Made by a program: the position numbers and the translations under genes. Below are positions 43,701-52,133 of a stretch of DNA of 64,000 nucleotides, one piece after another; the stretch's first letter is position 1; every line of letters starts with the position of its first letter. Under the pieces are notes generated by a model, which worked only from the letters and a program-made list of their open reading frames with translations, made no database searches and was not told the origin of the DNA. This DNA is from Roseobacter cerasinus (GTDB lineage: Bacteria; Pseudomonadota; Alphaproteobacteria; Rhodobacterales; Rhodobacteraceae). The stretch covers positions 248,001-312,000 of the forward strand of contig NZ_BLIV01000004.1 in the NCBI RefSeq assembly GCF_009811755.1. The letters run 5' to 3'.

Positions 43701-44058
43701 CTGGAACCAGCCTCGGCTGCCCGCGCATCTGGGTGGGCTGGAGGCCTCCATTGGCGATGTCTGCACCTGGGCTTGCCCGAACCGGGCGTATGTCACATTC
43801 GCCGCAGCGGCGCTCTTTGCGCTGGTGCTGCTGTTGACGGCCCGGTCGTTTTACAGCGGGGCCATCCATCAGCTGGCCTTCCGCTTTGGCGCGGTCTGGA
43901 TTGGTATGGGCGCGGTTATCGTCATGCTCTTTGTGCTGAACGTATGCGATCACGAGGCAATTTGGCCTGGCATTCTGATGCTGTGGCTGGTGGCCATTCT
44001 TGCGCTGATCATCGGCTACAACTTCGTGCAGCGCATCAAGAATGGGCCCAAACCTTAG
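40762..44058 (+). CDS. Large secreted/membrane-anchored GH18-like protein at the end of the eCIS operon
   Basis: 1098 residues, ATGA overlap with the ATPase gene. Signal peptide (1-24), then a Cys-containing helical region of about 600 residues whose start ('DIATVQTGLRAALENDNVNLKDGLLGSVTRNALAQLC') resembles a peptidoglycan-binding-like module, then 'YGFYPFWFAPL' (near residue 634) opening a segment with the look of a GH18/chitinase-like barrel ('FSLISRIAFYGMEM', 'INVAVDFDMVDE'). The usual DxxDxDxE catalytic motif is not evident, so it may bind rather than cut. Three C-terminal membrane helices (about 1010-1035, 1040-1062, 1066-1090) anchor it. It may tether the eCIS or open the wall. No homology search was possible. 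Confidence 0.7.
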   Translation: MSVLIRNCLVFLCCLIWPAAALANCADFRTIERDALQGYDIATVQTGLRAALENDNVNLKDGLLGSVTRNALAQLCQRIPRAGSGADVAETLDLATDYGDLSKALPEWRSLVLDQPLVSRLATSNSQTGLALHLAAGPAVAAATLTDARQPQTCDALGSLGSVPEAAQTALDLLAGPERGYAIADICRTFPDTGTSENFLNAMTRLGEMDLQLPEAIDDLASDQFGAWLSLAPGDRLPRLLGSPPAVLALLQEYQVTKNTPSPIEDTPSAPPRPASCEVSPADSSTRFFAFSQSNLDALTEPVDLQAAFAAVEDLRFASAAQLWAALEAQLAPILDQCSLDQIEALVLEPETLGLAFLIDEEGTKSLSFQDALQDVMPVVEPFIGRIAPDEERLISGLTAAVSEAVTTSVQAEVELAATTLAAAAEPVQPLFDTLPEGVPEFERPPLPETIGVTDATDLALANTIVNEAFRDALERSNYLPATQPEILKGDVRRILRPVAQAQIDTAVAAKMAQIEPVIQSTWMLTPWLRARILAVPDIGVTLSDPSGVDLATRMRSLVGLEYPNAGLFRAALDTVPPAPGTKPGDPALSPQLIEAAKTLAQREVADVFRDRSYGPLAAPDCGCVPVRPPTAEVYGFYPFWFAPLADPPAPAEGAEAPAQTLELVDFSLISRIAFYGMEMAFANPEGDEDTRNLRLLHEDRWIEARRDFVNSAHRHRARVDVAIDLRGWSDWTAQEIDTATTEMARQLRAFERVPTRSFADIRAALPTFFDPTSPDGITLIFESYPGKTLSQLNVQNVVDIVKGVHAKLPQPERQLINVAVDFDMVDEPGAQPVLSDLSDLLLTGRTLDQRRAEGIEEGQLSLREQRETEIVHKILIFLERPTTETKKSLRARMDRSTFRGKERSEILRSIIPVLPPGGHEFEFQRQQANETRDEETLRFSQFIDDVIYFEDNFSGIGFWPLPRLGGSEFSAIREAIALDWNQPRLPAHLGGLEASIGDVCTWACPNRAYVTFAAAALFALVLLLTARSFYSGAIHQLAFRFGAVWIGMGAVIVMLFVLNVCDHEAIWPGILMLWLVAILALIIGYNFVQRIKNGPKP

Positions 44059-44192
44059 GGGTGCTACCAGGGGCTTGACATCAAAAATGTTACTGAAATT
44101 TATAATTTTGACATTTGCGTAACTTACTTGTTGAGTGGCGCGGCGTTTTGCGATAGAACCAACCGCATGGTTGATGAAAAACTGGTGGCACC
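44059..44192. promoter_or_regulatory. Promoter region of the phenylacetate operon
   Basis: An AT-rich gap of 134 bases with two TTGACA boxes (44075-44080, 44108-44113) and TATAAT (44101-44106). The first TTGACA is 20 bases from TATAAT, longer than the usual 16-18. A weak dyad CAACC (44160-44164) / GGTTG (44169-44173) lies just before the start codon and partly resembles the operator at 52141. Confidence 0.5.
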
Positions 44193-45398
44193 GTGAATGA
44201 TGCCCTGATCTGTGACGGGGTACGAACCCCGATTGGGCGCTATGGCGGAGCCTTGTCTGGGGTTCGGGCCGATGACCTTGCAGCACTCCCGATTGAAGCC
44301 TTGATGGCCCGCAACCCTGACGTCGATTGGGAACAAGTCGACGAGGTGATTTTTGGCGACGCCAATCAGGCGGGGGAAGACAATCGCAACGTGGCGCGCA
44401 TGGCGGCTTTGCTGGCAGGCTTGCCGGAAAGCGTGCCAGGCACCACAGTCAACCGGCTCTGCGCCTCGGGCATGGATGCGGTTGGATTTGCCGCGCGCGG
44501 GATCAAGGCGGGGGACTATGACCTGACGATTGCCGGTGGCGTCGAAAGCATGAGCCGCGCGCCCTTTGTGATGCCGAAGGCGGAGGCGGCCTTTGCCCGC
44601 GCCAACGCGGTCTATGACACCACCATCGGCTGGCGGTTCGTGAACCCGAAGATGAAGGCGACATACGGCGTCGACTCGATGCCCGAGACGGCCGACAATG
44701 TCGCAAAAGACTATCAGATTTCCCGCGCTGACCAGGATGCCTTTGCGGTCCGGTCTCAGCGCCGTTGGGCGGCGGCGCAAAGTGCCGATCTTTTTGCCGA
44801 CGAAATTGTCCCCGTCCATGTTCCGCAGCGCAAAGGCGATCCGATTGTCGTGACCACCGACGAGCACCCCCGCCCCGGTACGGATGTCGAGAAGCTTGGC
44901 AAGCTGAGGGGCGTGAACGGGCCCGACCTGACGGTTACGGCAGGCAATGCGAGCGGTGTGAATGATGGCGCGGCGGCCTTGCTGATTGCGAGCGAAGACG
45001 CGGCCAGCACCAATGGTCTGACACCAATTGCGCGTGTTGTCGCCATGGCCTCAGCCGGCGTCGCACCCCGTGTGATGGGCATTGGCCCGGCACCCGCATC
45101 CAAAAAGGTTCTGGCGCACACCGGTCTTAGCATCGATCAGATGGACATTATCGAGTTGAACGAGGCCTTCGCGAGCCAGGGCCTGGCTACGTTGCGCCAG
45201 CTTGGCGTTGCGGATGATGACCCGCGCGTGAACCCGCAAGGCGGCGCCATTGCCATGGGTCATCCACTTGGCATGACCGGCGCGCGGCTCGTGATGACCG
45301 CCGCACATCAACTGAAACGCGGCCAAGGCCGCTATGCGCTCTGCACCATGTGCGTGGGTGTTGGTCAGGGCACTGCACTGATTTTGGAAAGGGTCTGA
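44193..45398 (+). CDS. paaJ: 3-oxoadipyl-CoA / 3-oxo-5,6-dehydrosuberyl-CoA thiolase
   Basis: 401 residues, GTG start. Thiolase family: active-site Cys in [11 protein letters not shown] (near residue 90), His in [19 protein letters not shown] (near 357), second Cys in [11 protein letters not shown] (near 387). The N-terminal '[30 protein letters not shown]' and the setting ahead of paaABCDE point to PaaJ/PcaF, which cleaves 3-oxoadipyl-CoA to succinyl-CoA and acetyl-CoA at the end of the phenylacetate pathway. A role in protocatechuate breakdown (PcaF) cannot be excluded. Followed by paaA after 4 bases. Confidence 0.9.
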   Translation: MNDALICDGVRTPIGRYGGALSGVRADDLAALPIEALMARNPDVDWEQVDEVIFGDANQAGEDNRNVARMAALLAGLPESVPGTTVNRLCASGMDAVGFAARGIKAGDYDLTIAGGVESMSRAPFVMPKAEAAFARANAVYDTTIGWRFVNPKMKATYGVDSMPETADNVAKDYQISRADQDAFAVRSQRRWAAAQSADLFADEIVPVHVPQRKGDPIVVTTDEHPRPGTDVEKLGKLRGVNGPDLTVTAGNASGVNDGAAALLIASEDAASTNGLTPIARVVAMASAGVAPRVMGIGPAPASKKVLAHTGLSIDQMDIIELNEAFASQGLATLRQLGVADDDPRVNPQGGAIAMGHPLGMTGARLVMTAAHQLKRGQGRYALCTMCVGVGQGTALILERV

Positions 45399-45402
45399 AG
45401 AT

Positions 45403-46380
45403 ATGTACGCACAGATGGTCAAATCCGAAGCGACCCAGGACGACCCAGAAAAGCTCGCCGCCTTTCAGGCGCGCATCGACGCGGGGGAGAAGATCGAGCC
45501 GAAGGACTGGATGCCCGAGGGTTACCGCAAGACGCTCATTCGTCAGATCGGCCAGCACGCGCATTCCGAGATCGTGGGTCAACTGCCCGAGGGCAACTGG
45601 ATCACCCGCGCGCCAACCTTGGAACGCAAAGCGATCCTGCTCGCCAAGGTCCAGGATGAGGCGGGGCACGGGCTCTACCTCTATTGCGCGGCTGAGACGC
45701 TGGGCGTCAGCCGCGATGAGCTGACCGAGATGCTGCTCGACGGTCGCATGAAATACAGCTCGATCTTCAATTACCCGACGCTCACCTGGGCCGACATGGG
45801 TGCCGTTGGCTGGCTGGTCGATGGGGCGGCGATCATGAACCAGGTGCCGCTGCAGCGCACATCTTATGGTCCCTATTCCCGCGCGATGGTCCGCATCTGC
45901 AAGGAAGAGTCGTTCCACCAGCGGCAGGGCTTCGATATCATGATGAAGATGGCGGGCGGCACCGAGGCGCAGCGCCGCATGGCGCAGGATGCGCTCAACC
46001 GCTTCTGGTACCCCTCGCTGATGATGTTCGGGCCGTCCGATAAGGACTCGGTGCATTCCTCGCAGTCGATGAAATGGCGCATCAAGATGAACACCAATGA
46101 CGAACTGCGCCAGAAGTTCGTCGACCAGACCGTGCCGCAGGCCGAATACCTTGGGTTGACCGTGCCGGATGAAACGCTTGCATGGAACGACGAGAAGGGC
46201 GGTTACGACTTCGCCGAACCCGACTGGTCTGAGTTCCACGGCGTGCTCAAAGGCAACGGCCCCTGCAACGCCGAGCGGATGCGCGCGCGCAATGCCGCCT
46301 GGGACGACAACGCCTGGGTGCGCGAGGGGCTAATGGCCCATGCCGCGAAGAAGAAAGCTGCAAAGGTGGCTGCGGAATGA
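45403..46380 (+). CDS. paaA: Phenylacetyl-CoA epoxidase catalytic subunit A
   Basis: 325 residues, normal length. Di-iron carboxylate residues lie in 'KVQDEAGHG' and '[12 protein letters not shown]' (E-x-x-H pairs). It inserts one oxygen of O2 into the ring of phenylacetyl-CoA (EC 1.14.13.149) with PaaC as structural partner. The preceding thiolase and the following paaB overlap or nearly touch (ATGA overlap to paaB). Confidence 0.96.
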   Translation: MYAQMVKSEATQDDPEKLAAFQARIDAGEKIEPKDWMPEGYRKTLIRQIGQHAHSEIVGQLPEGNWITRAPTLERKAILLAKVQDEAGHGLYLYCAAETLGVSRDELTEMLLDGRMKYSSIFNYPTLTWADMGAVGWLVDGAAIMNQVPLQRTSYGPYSRAMVRICKEESFHQRQGFDIMMKMAGGTEAQRRMAQDALNRFWYPSLMMFGPSDKDSVHSSQSMKWRIKMNTNDELRQKFVDQTVPQAEYLGLTVPDETLAWNDEKGGYDFAEPDWSEFHGVLKGNGPCNAERMRARNAAWDDNAWVREGLMAHAAKKKAAKVAAE

Positions 46381-46670
46381 GTGATGCAAAGACAGAATGG
46401 CCCCTCTGGGAGGTCTTCATTCGCGGCCAGCACGGGCTCAGCCACCGGCATGTGGGCTCGCTACACGCCCCCGATGCGGAAATGGCGATCAAGAACGCGC
46501 GCGACGTCTACACCCGCCGCAACGAGGGCGTGAGCATCTGGGTGGTTGAAGCCACGCAGATCACAGCCTCGTCGCCGTCCGACAAAGGCCCCCTCTACGA
46601 GCCGTCCGAGAGCAAGGTCTACCGCCACCCGACCTTCTTTGACATTCCCAAGGACGTGGGGGCGATGTGA
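46377..46670 (+). CDS. paaB: Phenylacetyl-CoA epoxidase subunit B
   Basis: 97 residues with the family-typical '[50 protein letters not shown]'. PaaB bridges the PaaAC core with the reductase. Overlaps paaA by 4 bases (ATGA) and its stop overlaps the paaC start. Confidence 0.96.
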   Translation: MSDAKTEWPLWEVFIRGQHGLSHRHVGSLHAPDAEMAIKNARDVYTRRNEGVSIWVVEATQITASSPSDKGPLYEPSESKVYRHPTFFDIPKDVGAM

Positions 46671-47458
46671 TGGCGACGCCCGCATCTTCAACCGCTGCGC
46701 AGCTTGACGAGGCCCTCTTCACCTTCCTTCTACGGATGGGAGACAACACCCTGGTGCTTGGCCACCGGGTCAGTGAGTGGTGTGGCCACGCGCCCGTGCT
46801 GGAGGAGGACATTGCGCTGGCCAACACTGCCTTGGACCTGATTGGTCAGACCCAGATGTGGCTGGGCCTCGCGGCTGATGTCGAAGGGCAGGGGCGTAGT
46901 GCCGATGACCTCGCGATGCTGCGCGACGTTTGGGACTTCCGCAACCTGCTGCTGGTGGAGCAGCCGAATGGCGATTTCGGCCAGACCATCATGCGGCAGT
47001 ATCTCTTTGACCAGTTCCACCTGCTGCTTCTGCGGGCGCTGCAAGACAGCGCCGACGACCGGATTGCAGGGATTGCCGCGAAGGCTGTGAAAGAGGTCGG
47101 CTACCACGTGGAGCGCTCTGCCGAGACGGTGATCGGCCTCGGAGACGGGACCGAGGAGAGCCACGGGCGGATGCAAGCCGCGCTCGACTGGCTCTCTCCC
47201 TACGTGGGCGAGATGTTCGTCTCTGACGAGATCGACGCCGAGATGGCCACGCGGGGCATTGTGCCGGACCCGGCCAGCCTGCGCGCACCTTACGACGCGG
47301 CCCTCGCGGAGGTGCTGGCCAAGGCGACGCTCTCCCGGCACGAGGGCGATTTTGCGCATCAAGGCGGTAAGACGGGCTTTCGCCATTCCGAGCACCTGGG
47401 CCATATGCTGACACAGATGCAATGGCTCCAGCGCGCCTATCCGGGGGCCGCGTGGTAA
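46670..47458 (+). CDS. paaC: Phenylacetyl-CoA epoxidase structural subunit C
   Basis: 262 residues. 'DNTLVLGHRVSEWCGHAPVLEEDIALANTALDLIGQT' and 'KAVKEVGYHVERSAETVIGLGDGTEESHGRM' are PaaC hallmarks; the ferritin-like fold lacks a working metal site in this subunit. ATG at 46670 overlaps the paaB stop (TGATG). Confidence 0.95.
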   Translation: MATPASSTAAQLDEALFTFLLRMGDNTLVLGHRVSEWCGHAPVLEEDIALANTALDLIGQTQMWLGLAADVEGQGRSADDLAMLRDVWDFRNLLLVEQPNGDFGQTIMRQYLFDQFHLLLLRALQDSADDRIAGIAAKAVKEVGYHVERSAETVIGLGDGTEESHGRMQAALDWLSPYVGEMFVSDEIDAEMATRGIVPDPASLRAPYDAALAEVLAKATLSRHEGDFAHQGGKTGFRHSEHLGHMLTQMQWLQRAYPGAAW

Positions 47459-47481
47459 GGCCCGGCGGAGGGGTGGGGGAG

Positions 47482-47556
47482 GTCCCGGGTCAAGTCCGGG
47501 ACGCCGCGGTGCCCGACGACACCCCTCGCACCGCATCCCGGCCCCCGCGCCGGGAT
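47482..47556. repeat. Pair of GC-rich palindromes at the paaC/paaD junction (REP-like)
   Basis: Palindrome 1: GTCCCGG (47482-47488) / CCGGGAC (47496-47502), loop GTCAAGT. Palindrome 2: ATCCCGG (47535-47541) / CCGGGAT (47550-47556). Similar small palindromic units are common intergenic repeats in alphaproteobacteria. They lie between the paaC stop and the conserved part of paaD, so translation of paaD either starts inside or carries them as an N-terminal extension. Confidence 0.6.
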
Positions 47557-48021
47557 CTCCCGGTTCGGCCCTCACCCGATCAGATCATGGCGTGGCTCGA
47601 TGCCGTCCCGGACCCTGAGATTCCGGTGATCTCGGTGGTTGATCTCGGCATCGTGCGCGGCATCCGCTGGCAGGGCGACACGCTGGAGGTCTCTGTCACG
47701 CCCACCTATTCCGGCTGCCCGGCCACCCGTGTGATCTCGATGGACATCGAGACGGCGCTGCGCGATCGCGGCCTCCAGGACGTGCGCATCACAACCCAGA
47801 TCGCCCCGCCCTGGACCACCGACTGGCTGAGCGAGAAGGGCCGCGCGCGGCTGCAAGACTACGGCATCGCGCCCCCATCGCCCGCCGGCGGGCCGGACCG
47901 CTGCCCGCATTGCAGCTCAGACAACGTCACCCGGATCAGCCAATACGGCTCCACCCCCTGCAAGGCGCAGTGGCGCTGCGCCGACTGCCTTGAGCCCTTC
48001 GACTATTTCAAATGCATTTGA
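47509..48021 (+). CDS. paaD: Phenylacetyl-CoA epoxidase maturation/Fe-S protein D
   Basis: 170 residues from the GTG at 47509; the conserved part begins near 'MAWLDAVPDPEIPVISVVDLG' (MIP18/DUF59 domain) and ends with a Cys cluster ('RCPHCSSDNVTR', 'CKAQWRCADCLEPFDYFKCI'). Other possible starts are GTG 47452 and ATG 47587; none has a convincing ribosome site because a palindromic repeat occupies the junction. PaaD is needed for an active epoxidase, probably in metal-centre assembly. Confidence 0.9.
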   Translation: MPDDTPRTASRPPRRDLPVRPSPDQIMAWLDAVPDPEIPVISVVDLGIVRGIRWQGDTLEVSVTPTYSGCPATRVISMDIETALRDRGLQDVRITTQIAPPWTTDWLSEKGRARLQDYGIAPPSPAGGPDRCPHCSSDNVTRISQYGSTPCKAQWRCADCLEPFDYFKCI

Positions 48022-48036
48022 GCAAGGACCCCGCCC

Positions 48037-48393
48037 ATGAGTGATGCAACCGCCAGCCCCGAGGCCGTGGTCGAGGCCTATGCGACCGGCACTGCGACCC
48101 GCGATATCGCCCTTCTGAAGTCCATCTTCCACGAGGACGCGGTGATGACCGGCTATCTTGGCGAGGACTTCCTGAACGGCAGCCCGGAGCCGTTTTTTCA
48201 GGCGCTTGAAGCCAGTGAGGTCGCCGCGGACTACAGCTCGCACACAACCGACCTCTCCGCGACCGGGAAGATCGCGCGCGCGACGACGACCGAGCAGAAC
48301 CTCCTGGGCCTCGATTTCACCAACCACTTCCACCTGGCGCAGCTCAGTGATGGCACCTGGCGCATCACGTCCAAGCTCTTCCGCCACGCCTGA
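48037..48393 (+). CDS. NTF2-like (SnoaL/lumazine-binding-type) small protein within the paa operon
   Basis: 118 residues. The cone-shaped NTF2 fold is suggested by 'EAVVEAYATGTATRDIALLKSIFHEDAVMTGYLGED' and the terminal 'FHLAQLSDGTWRITSKLF'. It lies between paaD and paaE, 15 bases after paaD, where the E. coli operon has no gene. A role in handling the reactive epoxide or a side product, or pure hitch-hiking, is possible; no catalytic residue is evident. Confidence 0.8.
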   Translation: MSDATASPEAVVEAYATGTATRDIALLKSIFHEDAVMTGYLGEDFLNGSPEPFFQALEASEVAADYSSHTTDLSATGKIARATTTEQNLLGLDFTNHFHLAQLSDGTWRITSKLFRHA

Positions 48394-48413
48394 CCCCGGA
48401 CCGGAGATCGCCC

Positions 48414-49484
48414 ATGGCCCGTTTTCACGAACTCACCGTCACCGAGGTGCGCAAGACCATTCGCGATGCAGTCGTGGTCACGCTGGCGCCGCGCAACGGG
48501 GGCAATTTCGACTTCGTGCAAGGGCAATACCTGACCTTCCGGCGTGACTTCGACGGCACCGAGGTGCGGCGCTCCTACTCGATCTGCTCGGGCCGCAATG
48601 ACGGCGTGCTGCAGGTCGGCATCAAGAAGGTCGAGGGCGGCGCCTTCTCGAACTGGGCCAATGACGCGCTGCAACCGGGCATGGTGGTCGAGGCGATGGA
48701 GCCCATGGGCAAATTCCACGCTGCGCTTGAGCCAGATGAGGCGAAAACGTACCTTGGCTTTGCTGGCGGCTCAGGCATCACGCCGGTGCTCTCGATCCTG
48801 AAAACCGTGCTCGCCGAGGAGCCCAAGTCGCGCTTCACACTGGTCTATGCCAACCGCGGGGTCAGCACGATCATGTTCCGCGAGGAGCTTGAGGATCTGA
48901 AGAACCGCTATATGGGGCGACTGAGCGTGATCCATGTGCTGGAATCGGATGCGCAGGAGATCGAGCTGTTCCGCGGCCGCATCGACGCAGAGAAATGCGC
49001 AGCCCTCTTTGAGCACTGGATTGATATCGCCTCGGTCGATACCGCCTTCATCTGCGGGCCGGAGCCTATGATGCTCGGCATTTCGGCAGCGCTGAAGGAG
49101 CATGGGCTGACAAAGGATCAGATCAAGTTTGAGCTCTTCAAGAGCGCCCAGCCTGGGCGGCTGACCCGCAAGGCCGGGGCGGTGGAGTCCGAGGCGCAGC
49201 AGAAGCCCACGCGCGCGCAGGTCACGCTCGACGGGGCGACGCTGACGTTCGACATGGACCGCGAGACGACGGTGCTGGAAGCCGCACTTGCCAATGCGCT
49301 CGACGCGCCGCACGCCTGCAAGGCCGGGGTCTGCTCGACCTGCAAGTGCAAGGTGATCGAAGGCGAGGTGGAGATGGTCGCGAACCACGCGCTGGAGGAC
49401 TATGAGGTCGAGCGCGGGTTTATCCTCTCGTGCCAGTCGTTTCCTGTCAGTGACAGGTTGGTGGTGGATTACGACCAGCACTAA
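48414..49484 (+). CDS. paaE: Phenylacetyl-CoA epoxidase reductase subunit E
   Basis: 356 residues: FAD domain ('RRSYSICSG', about 50-60), NAD(P) domain ('YLGFAGGSGITPVLSILK', about 115-132), and a C-terminal plant-type [2Fe-2S] ferredoxin domain ('ACKAGVCSTCKCKV...CQS', Cys near 302, 307, 310 and 340). It passes electrons from NADPH to the PaaABC oxygenase. GGAG precedes the ATG. Confidence 0.95.
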   Translation: MARFHELTVTEVRKTIRDAVVVTLAPRNGGNFDFVQGQYLTFRRDFDGTEVRRSYSICSGRNDGVLQVGIKKVEGGAFSNWANDALQPGMVVEAMEPMGKFHAALEPDEAKTYLGFAGGSGITPVLSILKTVLAEEPKSRFTLVYANRGVSTIMFREELEDLKNRYMGRLSVIHVLESDAQEIELFRGRIDAEKCAALFEHWIDIASVDTAFICGPEPMMLGISAALKEHGLTKDQIKFELFKSAQPGRLTRKAGAVESEAQQKPTRAQVTLDGATLTFDMDRETTVLEAALANALDAPHACKAGVCSTCKCKVIEGEVEMVANHALEDYEVERGFILSCQSFPVSDRLVVDYDQH

Positions 49485-49760
49485 TTATCTGCTCTAGCGT
49501 AGGTGTAGTGCGTTGAGGGCATCGCCCGACCTGGAGGGCGTTTGCACCAGTCAGGCGGCCTCCGACATCACAAAGAGAATTGACTTCGTGCTTATGCCAA
49601 AGGTCTAAATCGCCTTCCGGGGGGAGGTGTCGCCATTGTTGCTCGGACCAATGGCACGACAATGACGACCGATGCCCGGCTTCGCAGCCGGGCGGTGGAT
49701 CTCAGTCGCGTGCACCTAAAATGACAAGTGAGCTAAAGCGACGTCGTGCCCCAGACCATT
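49485..49760. other. Non-coding convergent gap between paaE and paaR
   Basis: 276 bases with no supported gene. The only structured element is an 8-bp hairpin GCCCGGCT (49674-49681) / AGCCGGGC (49686-49693) with a 4-base loop, which may end the convergent transcripts although no T-tract follows on either side. Confidence 0.5.
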
Positions 49761-50363
49761 CTAAGACGACAGCCCCTGCACCCCGCTGACCGACATCGTG
49801 GCCACAAGTCGTGCGTAGTCCTCCCGCGCCTCTGTGTCGGCGCCCGGGTTCCACATGTAAAACCAGTTGATCATCCCGAATACCGACATGGTGGCGCTCC
49901 GCAGCCGCCGCGCGTCGCCGTCAAAGGCGTCCGGGGCGATCTCGTGCAATGTCTCCGACAAATGCCGCACCATCTCGCGCTGATAGGTCTTCAGCACCTC
50001 CTGCTGCTCCGCCGACAGCAAGGGCAGCCCCTCCGACTGTATCTTGTGCTCCGCGTCCATCCCCTCGTAGGCCAGCAACGCCTCCCGAACGAAGTGCTCC
50101 AAACGGCCCTCGGGCGCCGCATCCGAAATCTCAAGACCGCAGAGCCGGTCACGCAACTCGGACAAATAAGTGTCGAGAATGTCGAAGAGCAGCGCGTCCT
50201 TACTGCCATAGTAATGATAGATATTCGCCTTCGAGATCCCGCAGGCCGCAGCGATCTGCGACATGGACGCGCGCGCAAATCCGGCATCCGCAAAGACACG
50301 CGCCGCGGTCTTCAGAATATGTGTGCGCTTCTGGTCGTGATCCTTTGCGATGGTGCGGGCCAC
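49761..50363 (-). CDS. paaR: TetR-family regulator of phenylacetate degradation
   Basis: 200 residues. N-terminal TetR HTH (about 10-57): 'RTHILKTAARVFADAGFARASMSQIAAACGISKANIYHYYGSKDALL'. The C-terminal ligand domain contains 'MINWFYMWNPGADTEAREDYARL', characteristic of PaaR/TetR_C repressors that respond to phenylacetyl-CoA. It lies 5 bases after paaK in the same minus-strand operon. The palindrome at 52141 is the expected operator. Confidence 0.88.
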   Translation of the reverse strand: MARTIAKDHDQKRTHILKTAARVFADAGFARASMSQIAAACGISKANIYHYYGSKDALLFDILDTYLSELRDRLCGLEISDAAPEGRLEHFVREALLAYEGMDAEHKIQSEGLPLLSAEQQEVLKTYQREMVRHLSETLHEIAPDAFDGDARRLRSATMSVFGMINWFYMWNPGADTEAREDYARLVATMSVSGVQGLSS

Positions 50364-50367
50364 GCGC

Positions 50368-51657
50368 TCAGCCTCCGCGCTTATCGATCACGCGGACGGC
50401 CTTGCCCTGCGACCGCGCGACCGAGCCCGGCGCGCCCACAACCACATCCGTCGAAACACCAACCACATCCTTGATGCGTTTGCGCAGGGCGGGCCCGACG
50501 TCAGCGCCGCCTTGATCCGCCTCAACCAGCACCCGCATCGCATCCATCGGCCCGTCCTTGACCAACTCGATCTGAAAATGCGGCGCGAGGCCCTCGGTGG
50601 CCAGAACCTGCTCCTCGATCTGCGTCGGAAAGACATTGACGCCGCGCAGGATGATCATGTCGTCCGAGCGCCCGGTGATCTTGTCCATCCGCCGCATGGA
50701 GCGCGCGGACCCGGCATGCAGCCGCGTGAGGTCCCGCGTGCGGTAGCGGATCATCGGCATGCCCTCCTTGGTGAGCGTGGTGAAGACGAGCTCGCCCTCC
50801 TGACCGTCGTCCAGCACCTCGCCAGTCTCCTGGTCGATTACCTCGGGGTAGAAATGATCCTCCCAGATGTGCAGCCCGTCTTTGGTCTCGACGCATTCAT
50901 TGGCCACACCTGGCCCGATGATCTCGGAAAGCCCGTAGATATCGACCGCGTGCATGTCGAAAGCCTCTTCCACCTCGCGGCGCAGCGCGTTGGTCCAGGG
51001 CTCGGCGCCGAAGACGCCCACCTGCAGGGACGTCTCGCGCGGGTCCCGCCCTGCGGCGCGGTAGGCCTCAAGGATGTTCAGCATGTAGGAGGGCGTGACG
51101 AGGATGCCCTTGGGCGCGAAATCGGTGATCAGGCTGATCTGTTTCTCAGTCTGCCCGCCGCTCATGGGCACCACCATCGCGCCCAGCTTCTCGATCCCGT
51201 AGTGCGCGCCAAGCCCGCCGGTGAAGAGCCCGTATCCGTAAGCGTTGTGCACGATGTCACCTGCGCGCAGGCCGGACGCACGCAGCGACCGCGCCATGAC
51301 CGTAGCCCAGGTGTCGATGTCCTTGGCCGTATAGCCCACCACCGTCGGCTTGCCCGTAGTGCCCGAAGAGGCATGCACACGTACGATCTGCTCACGCGGC
51401 ACAGCAAACATCCCAAACGGGTAATTCGCCCGCAGATCGTCCTTCTGGGTGAATGGAAAGCGCGCGAGGTCGGCGAGGTCCTTGAGGTCATCGGGATGTA
51501 CCCCTGTTGCCTCAAAGCGCGCGCGATACATCGGAACATTTTCATAGGCGTGGCGCAGCGACCATTTCATCCGGTCGAGCTGCAAGGCGCGGATCTCATC
51601 GACCGAGGCGGTCTCGATCGGGTCGAGCTCGCCGGGCCGGGGGCTGAGGTCTTTCAC
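50368..51657 (-). CDS. paaK: Phenylacetate-CoA ligase
   Basis: 429 residues, normal for PaaK. ATP/AMP-binding motif 'VHASSGTTGKPTVVGYT' (near 95-111), 'DIYGLSEIIGPG' and the C-terminal 'GRSDDMIILRGVNVFPTQIE' are present. It makes phenylacetyl-CoA from phenylacetate, CoA and ATP (EC 6.2.1.30). The GTG start at 51657 has a GGAGG site and overlaps the intact-frame end of paaI (GTGA); a longer frame upstream corresponds to the tail of paaI. Confidence 0.94.
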   Translation of the reverse strand: MKDLSPRPGELDPIETASVDEIRALQLDRMKWSLRHAYENVPMYRARFEATGVHPDDLKDLADLARFPFTQKDDLRANYPFGMFAVPREQIVRVHASSGTTGKPTVVGYTAKDIDTWATVMARSLRASGLRAGDIVHNAYGYGLFTGGLGAHYGIEKLGAMVVPMSGGQTEKQISLITDFAPKGILVTPSYMLNILEAYRAAGRDPRETSLQVGVFGAEPWTNALRREVEEAFDMHAVDIYGLSEIIGPGVANECVETKDGLHIWEDHFYPEVIDQETGEVLDDGQEGELVFTTLTKEGMPMIRYRTRDLTRLHAGSARSMRRMDKITGRSDDMIILRGVNVFPTQIEEQVLATEGLAPHFQIELVKDGPMDAMRVLVEADQGGADVGPALRKRIKDVVGVSTDVVVGAPGSVARSQGKAVRVIDKRGG

Positions 51658-52102
51658 GATGTCTCCTCCACGGGGTCTTCGAAGAGCTGGCCCTTGACCT
51701 GCCGCGACAAGCCGCGAAACTCGGCGATCACGGCACCGGTCTGGTTGGGACCTGCACGTCATAGGCGCCGCTGCGCCCATTGAGCGCGCGTTCCTGCGCG
51801 CGGGCGGTCAGAGTGTCGCCTTCGCGCGCCGGAGCCACATAGGTGATGTTGTTCTGCTGCGCGACCGTGGCCGCATTCCGGCTGTTGCAGGCGAAGGCAA
51901 AGGCGCTGTCGGCCAGTGCAAAGGTGATCCCGCCGTGACACATCCCGTGCCCGTTGCAGTGATGCGGCTCTACGGTCAGCCGCAGAGTTGCAGCGCCTTC
52001 ATCGACCTCGGCCAGCTCCATCCCCAGCCACTGCGAGGCGCGATCCGGTGACCACATCGCCTGCGCCGCCCGCGCGGCGCGCTCTTTCGGAGTGAGTGTC
52101 AT
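51654..52102 (-). pseudogene. paaI: paaI, hotdog thioesterase with single-base frameshift
   Basis: The first 117 or so codons (52102 down to about 51750) encode a good PaaI: 'SPDRASQWLGMELAEVDEG', active-site region 'HCNGHGMCHGGITFALADSAFAFACNS', and 'RSGAYDVQV'. The frame then shifts and stops at 51728. In the next frame the lost C-terminus continues (NQTGAVIAEFRGLSRQVKG...EDPVEETS) to a stop that overlaps the paaK start. One base is missing near 51748-51752. Either a real lesion removing the last 31 residues or a sequencing error. PaaI hydrolyses dead-end ring-hydroxylated CoA esters. Confidence 0.8.
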
Positions 52103-52133
52103 CTGTCCTGTCCCAGTCCCTTGCCGAAGCATC

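Noticed and set aside
44075-44106. Strong sigma-70 promoter TTGACA...TATAAT before paaJ
   Set aside because: The boxes are perfect but 20 bases apart, outside the normal range; kept only as part of a general promoter region.
49674-49693. 8-bp hairpin between paaE and paaR as rho-independent terminator
   Set aside because: The stem is good but no T-tract follows on either strand, so only a structured-end role is suggested.
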